From NCBI GenBank assembly GCA_023440825.1, contig JAEXRL010000021.1, positions 1-16,834 of the forward strand: a stretch of 16,834 nucleotides of DNA, read 5' to 3'. This stretch comes from Pseudomonadota bacterium (GTDB taxonomy: Bacteria; Pseudomonadota; Gammaproteobacteria; Burkholderiales; Burkholderiaceae_B). Position 1 is the stretch's first letter. Each line of letters begins with the position of its first letter. The notes under the pieces were generated by a model. It had not been told where the DNA came from. It worked only from the letters and a program-made list of their open reading frames with translations, and did not search any database. Positions 1 to 6,202 of the stretch are shown in pieces. A program made the translations under genes and the position numbers.

Positions 1-550
1 GGTTCAGGGAGGCGGGCAGGTAAATGCGTTCCGACCATAAAAACTGCTTAAGTTCCTGCTGGCGTGTACTGTTAAGTTTAAGCGGGTGGCGTAAGGGCAG
101 GCAGTCATCGCGCTCGAGTCGGCGACCATGCCAGCCTCCTAGGGTGCTACGTAACAGGGTGGACTGGCTTCCTAGTACCTTAGGGACATCAAAGCCACCG
201 TACACGGCGAGGTAGGCACGCATCCCGGATAAGCGCTGCCCGAAACGCAATATAGAGCCGGCCGATGCCAGTATGGGGCGTTTGCTGGGTATGGGCTGTT
301 CGTCTAGCGTAGCGTTTAATTCGGCGCCGCACAGGGCAAATACGGTAGTGTGATCAAACCGTAAGGTGGGGCCTTGCAGAGTAATTTCCAGACTGGCGTA
401 GTCGTGGGTATTGCCTGCGAGCAAATTAGCCATACGGTGCGCCCGCTCGTCCATCGCGCCACTGGGGGACACCCCCAGATGCTGATAGCCAAAGCGTCCG
501 CAGTCTTGCAGGCTGGTGTTCAGGCCAGGTTTGATGACGTAAATACTCAT
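1..550 (-). CDS. pxpC: 5-oxoprolinase subunit C (biotin-dependent carboxyltransferase-like), N-terminal part
   Basis: The reading frame starts at the ATG at 548-550 and stays open to the left edge, so about 183 N-terminal residues of a protein usually a little over 300 long are present. The start reads MSIYVIKPGLNTSLQDCGR, followed by GYQHLGVSPSGAMDERAHR and later GGFDVPKVLGSQSTLLRS, all typical of the KipA/PxpC family. In the established system PxpA, PxpB and PxpC together hydrolyse 5-oxoproline (pyroglutamate) to glutamate using ATP in the cytoplasm. The start codon overlaps the stop of the pxpB-like gene in an ATGA arrangement (547-550), indicating translational coupling. pxpA is not visible and may lie beyond the left edge. 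The family call is secure; the exact substrate is inferred from the pxpB partner. Confidence 0.9.
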   Translation of the reverse strand, partial: MSIYVIKPGLNTSLQDCGRFGYQHLGVSPSGAMDERAHRMANLLAGNTHDYASLEITLQGPTLRFDHTTVFALCGAELNATLDEQPIPSKRPILASAGSILRFGQRLSGMRAYLAVYGGFDVPKVLGSQSTLLRSTLGGWHGRRLERDDCLPLRHPLKLNSTRQQELKQFLWSERIYLPASLN

Positions 551-1260
551 GGGGTAACAGGCCAGTTGATGAACTCTTCCTGGCTGATGGGGATGAAGCG
601 GACCTGGTCACCTGGCGCGACCAAGGCGGGAGGTGTGTGGGCAGGCTGGAATAGGCGTAATGGTGTACGTCCAATCACGTGCCAGCCACCGGGCGAGGTA
701 TTGGGATAAATAATGGATTGGCGGTTGGCAATGGCAACAGAGCCCGCTGCAATATGAGTACGTGGGGTGGGGCGTCTGGGCACATCCAGTTCGGGCGCAT
801 GTACACCCATATAGGGCGCACCCGGCGCAAAGCCCACCATAAAGACTAACACCGGATCTTGGCTATGTAGTTGTATCAACTCAGCCGGACTACGCATCAG
901 TTGTGCGGCGAGCTCATCCAGGTCAGGGCCGTACTCGTGGCCGTAGCAAACGGGAATGTCTATGGTGTGGGTGTGATGAGCGGCCTTAGCGTGTGCAAAG
1001 GCATGGCGTAGCACTTGGTCTACGTGTTCTTGCAGCCCAGCTTGGCTAAGCTGGCCGGGCAGGTGGTGCAGGGCGACGGTGTTAAAGCTAGGCACGATAT
1101 CCACTATGCCAGGCAAGGCGCTGTGTCGTAAGGCGTGAGCAGCCTGCACACAGAGCAGACCTATGTCGTGCTCTACGATTTCCTGCTTAGAAAAGCGGAT
1201 CAGCAGGCTGCGATCGCCTTGCGGCATGTACGACCACGTAATGTGGCTGGCAACGGGCAT
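547..1260 (-). CDS. pxpB: 5-oxoprolinase subunit B
   Basis: This 237-residue protein belongs to the KipI/PxpB family, the small partner of PxpC in the ATP-dependent 5-oxoprolinase complex that returns pyroglutamate to glutamate. Visible family signatures are the N-terminal stretch around GDRSLLIRFS, the central IDIPVCYGHEYGPDLDEL, the very characteristic VGFAPGAPYMG segment, and NTSPGGWHVIGRTP near the C-terminus. Length matches the family (about 220-240). It begins 5 bases after the stop of the VOC-family gene and ends overlapping the pxpC start by 4 bases, so VOC-pxpB-pxpC read as one operon on the minus strand. No strong ribosome-binding site precedes the ATG, which fits coupling to the upstream gene. 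The Bacillus homologue KipI inhibits a sporulation kinase; here the pairing with pxpC favours the metabolic role. Confidence 0.92.
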   Translation of the reverse strand: MPVASHITWSYMPQGDRSLLIRFSKQEIVEHDIGLLCVQAAHALRHSALPGIVDIVPSFNTVALHHLPGQLSQAGLQEHVDQVLRHAFAHAKAAHHTHTIDIPVCYGHEYGPDLDELAAQLMRSPAELIQLHSQDPVLVFMVGFAPGAPYMGVHAPELDVPRRPTPRTHIAAGSVAIANRQSIIYPNTSPGGWHVIGRTPLRLFQPAHTPPALVAPGDQVRFIPISQEEFINWPVTP

Positions 1261-1265
1261 AGTCG

Positions 1266-1694
1266 CTACTTGGCAAAGAGTGAATCCAGATTATGGAAAG
1301 CTTTAAATTCTAGAGCATTGCCCGAGGGGTCGAGGAAAAACATGGTAGCTTGCTCACCGGGCTCACCCTTGAAGCGAATATAGGGCTCAATGATAAATTC
1401 TGTATTGGCCGCGTTAAGGCGGTCGGCTAACGTTTGCCAGGTTGGCATGTCTAGCACCACCCCGAAGTGCCGCACCGGTACGTTTTGGGAGTCGACTGAG
1501 CTGGTGCTAATGGGTGTGCACTCTTCGGGGGATAGGTGAGCCACAATCTGGTGACCATAAAAATTAAAGTCTATCCATTGGTCAGACGAACGTCCTTCTG
1601 CACAGCCAAGGCGTTGGCCATAAAACTCACGAGCCGCCTTCAGGCAGTGAACGGGGAAAGCAAGATGGAAAGGACGCAAAGCGCTTGTGGTCAT
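1266..1694 (-). CDS. VOC-fold (glyoxalase/extradiol dioxygenase superfamily) protein
   Basis: A 142-residue protein of the vicinal-oxygen-chelate superfamily, resembling the group annotated as predicted extradiol-dioxygenase-family enzymes. Evidence: N-terminal FHLAFPVHCLKAAREFYG, with possible metal ligand His10; QIVAHL with His53; RHFGVVLDM opening the second repeat (His76); and the C-terminal DPSGNALEFKAF, whose Glu129 sits where VOC proteins usually place a metal ligand. The order gives two beta-alpha-beta-beta-beta modules. The start is well supported: AGGAG lies 6 bases before the ATG on the minus strand. It is the first gene of an apparent operon with pxpB and pxpC. The actual reaction is unknown; metal dependence and any link to pyroglutamate metabolism are inferences. 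Confidence 0.85.
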   Translation of the reverse strand: MTTSALRPFHLAFPVHCLKAAREFYGQRLGCAEGRSSDQWIDFNFYGHQIVAHLSPEECTPISTSSVDSQNVPVRHFGVVLDMPTWQTLADRLNAANTEFIIEPYIRFKGEPGEQATMFFLDPSGNALEFKAFHNLDSLFAK

Positions 1695-1902
1695 GGGAGT
1701 CTCCTGAGTATATCCGCCTATTTTATCCTTACTGTGGCCGCTTGGGGGCGCCGCGGCGGACTTGGCGACGCTGTGTTGTTTTAATAGCTTTACGCTATAT
1801 GAGATTTTAAATCAGAGAATATTTAAATAGAAATTAGTGCTTAGGTGCTTTGGTCTACAGTTTGTAGAATTATTCGGTACATAACATTTATTGTCTTCGA
1901 AT
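1695..1902. promoter_or_regulatory. Divergent intergenic control region
   Basis: This gap separates the leftward VOC-pxpB-pxpC genes from the rightward ABC transporter/lyase operon and must hold promoters for both. The left part is GC-rich and the right part (about 1780-1900) strongly AT-rich. On the minus strand a good -10-like TAAAAT lies about 30 bases upstream of the VOC start codon. For the rightward operon TAGAAT at 1865-1870 is a plausible -10, overlapping a 15-base palindrome at 1854-1868. A smaller inverted repeat, GATTT-T-AAATC, lies at 1803-1813. No convincing -35 was found for either direction. Confidence 0.5.
1854..1868. promoter_or_regulatory. 15-base palindrome, candidate operator
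   Basis: The perfect inverted repeat TCTACA-GTT-TGTAGA has 6-base arms and a 3-base spacer. It overlaps a TAGAAT that could be the -10 of the sulfur operon, a position suited to a repressor. Which regulator would bind is unknown, and no regulator gene is adjacent. Confidence 0.35.
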
Positions 1903-2712
1903 ATGAAAAAATCATCTTTATTAATTTCTGGCTTATTAGCATTTTCTATTTCATCGTGGTCATATGCTGACGCTACCCTGGATAAAATTAAATCGCGCGG
2001 AGAAATATCCGTTGGTGTGTTATTAAGCGGTAATAAATTTGGCAGTATTGATCCTTCTACACGCCAAGCAGTTGGGTTTAATGTAGATTTGGCTCACGCC
2101 CTGGCAAAGACGTTGGGAGTGAGCGCGAATTTGGTGCAGGTTCAAACCGCAACCCGCGCCCAATTTTTACAAACCGGCAAAGTCGATATTTTAATTGCCA
2201 ATATGGAGCACAGCGCAGAGCGTGCTGAGCAGTTGGGCTTCGTTCCGACCCCCTATTATCGCGTTGGGGGCACGGCACTGTTCAAGGCGGATAAACCGTA
2301 TCAGGATTGGAGCGACCTAAAGGATGCACAGGTTTGCGTATCTCAGGGCAGTAGTTATACCCGACCGGTGGCCGAGCGTTATGGCGCTAAGGTGCGCGGT
2401 TTTAAAACCTATTCAGAGTCATTGCTGGCGTTGCAAAGTGGTACTTGCGATGTGTCTGTGCACGACAGTACCTTGCTGCGCCCCTTAAAAAGCGAGAAGG
2501 CCGAGTGGCAGAATTATCGCTATTTTGATGCGGAGCTGAACCCGGCCCCGTCGGTGATCTGGGTAAGGCAGGGCGAGAATGACACGATCGCTGCCCTTGA
2601 TGAGATCGTACGTGCTTGGCACAAGGAGGGACTGCTGATTGAGTTAGAGCAAAAAAATGCCATTACACCGCCTAATCCTGCCTTGGTCGAATGGCGCGAT
2701 GCTGCCCAGTAG
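1903..2712 (+). CDS. Periplasmic amino-acid-binding protein of an ABC importer
   Basis: A polar amino-acid (family 3) solute-binding protein of 269 residues. The start is taken at the ATG at 1903, because the signal peptide then begins MKKSSLLISGLLAFSISSWS and would be cleaved after ...SYA, just before DATLDKIKSRGEISVGV. An in-frame TTG at 1891 is possible, but neither start has a clear ribosome-binding site. Family features are GFNVDLAHALAKTLG, the ERAEQLGFVPTPYY segment whose Arg would contact the ligand carboxylate, and TCDVSVHDSTLL, where an Asp would contact the amino group. It binds ligand in the periplasm and delivers it to the two permeases encoded next. The ligand cannot be read from sequence; the lyase and cupin-rhodanese genes downstream suggest a sulfur-containing amino acid such as cystine or cystathionine. 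Confidence 0.88.
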   Translation: MKKSSLLISGLLAFSISSWSYADATLDKIKSRGEISVGVLLSGNKFGSIDPSTRQAVGFNVDLAHALAKTLGVSANLVQVQTATRAQFLQTGKVDILIANMEHSAERAEQLGFVPTPYYRVGGTALFKADKPYQDWSDLKDAQVCVSQGSSYTRPVAERYGAKVRGFKTYSESLLALQSGTCDVSVHDSTLLRPLKSEKAEWQNYRYFDAELNPAPSVIWVRQGENDTIAALDEIVRAWHKEGLLIELEQKNAITPPNPALVEWRDAAQ

Positions 2713-2721
2713 GCCTTATGT

Positions 2722-3468
2722 ATGACGAGTAACTGGTTGAACTGGCTGATCCTATCAGCTCAAGAGCTGGGCCTGAACTACCAGTTTTTGCGAGATGACT
2801 TTGATCGCCATGCCTTGATACTGGGTGTGCAGGTATCGCTTGCCTTGGTGTGTATCAGTGTGTGCTTGAGCTTGCTGTGTAGCGTGGGTTTTTTACTTGG
2901 CCTGCAAAGTCATTCTCGCCTTATTGCGTTAAGTGTGCGTGGTTTTGTGGAGTTCTTGCGCAACACGCCCACGCTGGTTCAGTTGTATGTCGCGTACTTG
3001 GTGTTTAACACTTGCTTAACACAATGGATCGCTGCTTTAGGCTGGAGTAATCCACTCAGTGCATTTTGGTGGGCGGTACTGGTGTTGTCGATTCACAAAG
3101 CCGCATTTCATGCGGATGCATTACGGGCCAGCTTTCATGCTTTGCCCAGCACGCTTAGGGAGTCGGCTCTTACTTTGGGGTTTTCTCGCTGGCAGGTGTT
3201 TTTTTATTTTGAAATGCCTTTGGTGGTTCGTGCCGCTTTGCCCTCTTTGATTAATAATTTAATTGATTTGGCGAAAGCTTCTTCGGTGGCTTCAGCGATT
3301 GCGGTCGCTGATTTTACCTATGCTTCTATTATGATTTGGTCTGAGCGCGATAATGTTTTTGAATTAATGTTGTTGTTATTAGCTTTTTATTCTTTATTAA
3401 CTTTTTTTCTAAATTATATTGGACGTTTTTTAGAAAATCGTTTGAGTATTCCTGGCTATGGTAGATAA
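2722..3468 (+). CDS. Amino-acid ABC transporter permease (first)
   Basis: A 248-residue inner-membrane permease of the HisM/HisQ type. After a cytoplasmic N-terminus come hydrophobic segments at roughly residues 32-60 and 68-90, then further segments to the C-terminus. EFLRNTPTLVQLYV matches the conserved FxRxTPxLVQL signature of polar amino-acid permeases. The EAA loop that docks on the ATPase is seen as FHALPSTLRESALTLGFS followed by the basic/aromatic stretch near FYFEMPLVVRAALPS. It starts 9 bases after the binding-protein stop and overlaps the second permease by 11 bases. The last ~240 bases of the gene are unusually AT-rich compared with its first half. It would pair with the product of the next gene as the membrane channel. 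Confidence 0.9.
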   Translation: MTSNWLNWLILSAQELGLNYQFLRDDFDRHALILGVQVSLALVCISVCLSLLCSVGFLLGLQSHSRLIALSVRGFVEFLRNTPTLVQLYVAYLVFNTCLTQWIAALGWSNPLSAFWWAVLVLSIHKAAFHADALRASFHALPSTLRESALTLGFSRWQVFFYFEMPLVVRAALPSLINNLIDLAKASSVASAIAVADFTYASIMIWSERDNVFELMLLLLAFYSLLTFFLNYIGRFLENRLSIPGYGR

Positions 3469-4237
3469 AAAATGGCTAGGTCTGGCCTTGTCGTCGCACG
3501 TGTCGCTCATGCTTGTATTCAGCCTAATGGGCCTGCTGAGTGCTGGCACGCTGTTATCGCCTTGGTTATTACATAAGGTGTGGGTGTGGCTGCCTGCACT
3601 GTTGTTTGGTTTCAGCGTCAATATCGGCATTAGTCTGGGCGCTGTGCTAATTGGCACCTTACTTGGGGTGCTGATCGGGGTGGGTACCGCCTCGCAGAGC
3701 AAAGCCTTAAGGTGGGTGCTGGGTGTGTACGTGCAGGTGTTTCGTAATATCCCTTGGCTTGTATTGATTTACTTTGCTACCTATGTCATTCCGTTTGAAT
3801 TACATGCCCTGGGCAGGGTGTATGTCATTCCAGACTGGCTCAAGGTCATAGTAGGTCTGGCTTTGCCTGCGAGCGCAAATGTCAGTGAAATCGTGCGCGG
3901 TGCCTTGCAAAGTATCCCTGCTACGCAGTGGGAGTCCGCCCGTAGCTTGGCATTTCGTTTTCCCCAATTGCTGCGTTACATCATTTTGCCTCAGTGCATA
4001 GCACGGGGGCTGGCTTCCTGGATGAATCTGTACGCCATGATTGTGATGGGCACGGCGCTGTCGTCTTTGGTGGGCGTGCACGATGTTCTGGATGTGGTGC
4101 AAATCGCCAGCAATTCTTTGGCTTCCAGCAGCTTTACATTGATGGCTTATGTGCTGGTGCTGATTTTCTTCTTTTTATATTGCTACCCCATTGCGCGTTA
4201 TACGCGGGTGCTGGAGCAGAGGTATCGCCATGTCTGA
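3458..4237 (+). CDS. Amino-acid ABC transporter permease (second)
   Basis: A 259-residue inner-membrane permease, the partner of the preceding one. It has about five membrane segments; VFRNIPWLVLIYFATYV corresponds to the FxRxxPxLVxL signature, and the EAA loop is visible as GALQSIPATQWESARSLAF with the following LRYIILPQCIARGLASWMN. The ATG at 3458 lies inside the end of the first permease (11-base overlap), and its TGA overlaps the ATPase start by 8 bases, so expression of the set is almost certainly coupled. Having two different permease genes implies a heterodimeric channel. Substrate as for the binding protein: inferred sulfur amino acid. Confidence 0.9.
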   Translation: MVDKKWLGLALSSHVSLMLVFSLMGLLSAGTLLSPWLLHKVWVWLPALLFGFSVNIGISLGAVLIGTLLGVLIGVGTASQSKALRWVLGVYVQVFRNIPWLVLIYFATYVIPFELHALGRVYVIPDWLKVIVGLALPASANVSEIVRGALQSIPATQWESARSLAFRFPQLLRYIILPQCIARGLASWMNLYAMIVMGTALSSLVGVHDVLDVVQIASNSLASSSFTLMAYVLVLIFFFLYCYPIARYTRVLEQRYRHV

Positions 4238-4979
4238 GGGTTTGGTTTCGTTCACGGATGTTCATGTTTCCTTTGGAGCGGTGAGTGTGTTGAACGGTAT
4301 TTCGCTATCGGTGCAGCCTGGTCAGGCGGTTTCTATCATTGGGCCGTCTGGGGCGGGTAAGTCGACCTTATTGCGTTGCATTACGGGACTAGTACCTGTG
4401 CAGTCCGGTCGTTTGTCGGTGCTGGGGCAGTGCGCGAGTACCTTGCGTACTGAGGCGGCCTGGCGAGCGCTGAGGCAGAAAATTGGTTTTGTATTTCAGC
4501 AATTTAACCTGTTCCCTCATTTAACGGTGTTGGAAAACATTGTGATCGCTCCGATCCGGGTGCTGGGGCAGTTGCGCCAGCAGGCCGAACAGCAGGCTAA
4601 GCGTTTGCTGGCACGTGTTGGCTTGGGCGATAAGGTGTCTGCGTATCCTAGCCAGTTATCAGGTGGTCAGCAGCAGCGGGTAGCTATAGCACGTGCTCTC
4701 ATGATGGAGCCTGAGCTTATCTTGTTTGATGAAGTGACCTCGGCGCTGGATCCTGAAAAGGTCGGTGAAGTGCTCATGGTGATTCGCCAGTTGGTCGATG
4801 AGGGAATGGCTTGCGTGCTGGTGACCCATGAAATGGCCTTTGCTGCCGAAGTCAGTGATGTGGTGTTTTTCACTGAGGCGGGGCGAGTGGTAGAGCAGGG
4901 GAGCAGTCAGCAGATTTTTGAGCAGCCCACTCAGGCGCGTACGCGTGCATTTGTGCAGGGATTGGCCCGTACATTTTAA
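4230..4979 (+). CDS. Amino-acid ABC transporter ATP-binding protein
   Basis: A 249-residue GlnQ/HisP-type ATPase that energises the importer on the cytoplasmic face. All motifs are present: Walker A GPSGAGKST, Q-loop FVFQQFNLFPHLT, signature LSGGQQQRVAIARAL, Walker B ELILFDEVTSALDP and the switch histidine in LVTHEMAFA. The ATG at 4230 was chosen over an upstream in-frame TTG at 4191, since the family begins just before the first beta strand (SFTDVHVSF) and AGAGG lies 7 bases before this ATG. It overlaps the upstream permease by 8 bases and is followed 11 bases later by the metC-like gene, tying the lyase to the transporter. Confidence 0.93.
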   Translation: MSEGLVSFTDVHVSFGAVSVLNGISLSVQPGQAVSIIGPSGAGKSTLLRCITGLVPVQSGRLSVLGQCASTLRTEAAWRALRQKIGFVFQQFNLFPHLTVLENIVIAPIRVLGQLRQQAEQQAKRLLARVGLGDKVSAYPSQLSGGQQQRVAIARALMMEPELILFDEVTSALDPEKVGEVLMVIRQLVDEGMACVLVTHEMAFAAEVSDVVFFTEAGRVVEQGSSQQIFEQPTQARTRAFVQGLARTF

Positions 4980-4990
4980 AAGGATGAGGT

Positions 4991-6202
4991 ATGGCAAGGC
5001 ATCAGAACACCCAATTGATCCAGGTGGGCAAAGCCGATTTTGTAGATGGCCAGGCGGCAGTTAATGTGCCCGTGGAACGTACCAGTACGGTCCGCTTTGT
5101 AGACTCGACCGCTTGGCAGCAGGCAAACGCTGCGCGTGCTGCAGGCGCAGGCGTGCGCACGTATGGGCGCCATGGTGGGGCAACACATATGGCGCTAGAG
5201 TCTGCTCTTAACGAGCTGGAAGGGGCTGAGCGCACCTTTTTATGCAGCTCGGGGCTGGCGGCGATTACCACTACTTTTTTAGCATTGTTACGTCCTGGTG
5301 AGCACATTTTGATTGCTGATAATGTGTACGCGCCTGTGCATAGATTGGCTCAGGGAATACTGAAAAAGTGGGGAGTCAGCCATGCTTACTTTAATGGTAG
5401 CGCTGCCGATTTAGCCGCAAAAATCACACCTGAGACACGCTTGGTGTATGCCGAAAGCCCAGGTTCGTTGCTATACACCGTGTTGGATATTCCCGCTTTG
5501 GCGGCTGTGACGCGAGCCCATGATCTGTATCTGGTGCTCGATAACACATGGGCCACTGGTGCCCTGATGCAGCCTTTAAGTCTGGGGGCGGATGTGTCTT
5601 TGCAAGCATTGACCAAGTATGTCGGAGGGCATTCAGATTTGCTTTTAGGAGCCATCAGTGCCAAAGCCCCGCAGGTGATTGCTGCGCTGGAGCATGTACA
5701 AGAGGATCTGGGCAGTGTGGTGGGCGCTGACGACGCGTATCTGGCCTTGCGTGGGCTGCGTACCCTGTCAGCACGTTTGCCTGTACATGCCAAGCAGGCT
5801 TTGGCTCTTGCTCATTTTTTGGAAGGGCATGCTTTGGTGGAGCAGGTGTATTACCCAGCGCTGGCAAGCCATCCGGATCATGCGCTATGGAGGCGTGATT
5901 TCGTCGGGGCGAATGGCCTGTTGTCCTTTAGCTTTACAGAGCAGGCGAGCGAGTTCGTGGAGGTTTTTATTGATCGCTTGAGTTTGTTTGATATTGGGGC
6001 GTCGTGGGGAGGTTATGAAAGCTTGGTGCTGGCGGTGGATTCGAGTCGTCTGGATTATCAGTCGGCGTTTGACGCTCAGGGCGCAGTGGTCCGTTTGCAT
6101 GTGGGTTTGGAGCACGAGCAGGACTTGCTCGAGGATGTGCAGCAGGCTTTGCTTGCCGTTCAAGCTCATTTGACGAATAAATTTAAGGAGTTAACAGTAT
6201 GA
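4991..6202 (+). CDS. metC: Cystathionine beta-lyase / cysteine-S-conjugate beta-lyase (PLP)
   Basis: A 403-residue PLP enzyme of the Cys/Met metabolism family, closest in style to E. coli MetC. Residues matching known MetC active-site positions are Tyr58 and Arg60 (TYGRHG), Tyr113 (DNVYAPVH), Asp184 (LVLDNTWATG), the Schiff-base Lys209 (LTKYVGGHSD), Trp339 (ASWGGYESL) and Arg368 (VVRLHVGLE). Beta-elimination by this family splits cystathionine into homocysteine, pyruvate and ammonia; family members also act on cystine and other cysteine S-conjugates. The start follows GAGG closely. It sits inside a transporter operon and not beside methionine biosynthesis genes, and its stop overlaps the next start (ATGA, 6199-6202). 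I infer a catabolic or sulfur-scavenging role on an imported substrate; the metC symbol describes the family, not a proven methionine role. Confidence 0.88.
   Translation: MARHQNTQLIQVGKADFVDGQAAVNVPVERTSTVRFVDSTAWQQANAARAAGAGVRTYGRHGGATHMALESALNELEGAERTFLCSSGLAAITTTFLALLRPGEHILIADNVYAPVHRLAQGILKKWGVSHAYFNGSAADLAAKITPETRLVYAESPGSLLYTVLDIPALAAVTRAHDLYLVLDNTWATGALMQPLSLGADVSLQALTKYVGGHSDLLLGAISAKAPQVIAALEHVQEDLGSVVGADDAYLALRGLRTLSARLPVHAKQALALAHFLEGHALVEQVYYPALASHPDHALWRRDFVGANGLLSFSFTEQASEFVEVFIDRLSLFDIGASWGGYESLVLAVDSSRLDYQSAFDAQGAVVRLHVGLEHEQDLLEDVQQALLAVQAHLTNKFKELTV

Noticed and set aside
374..709. Plus-strand frame opposite pxpC and pxpB
   Set aside because: Antisense shadow of two clearly conserved genes; its protein sequence shows no family features.
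5386..5793. 135-codon minus-strand frame inside the metC-like gene
   Set aside because: Its composition mirrors the strong metC codon pattern and it has no recognisable motif or ribosome-binding site.
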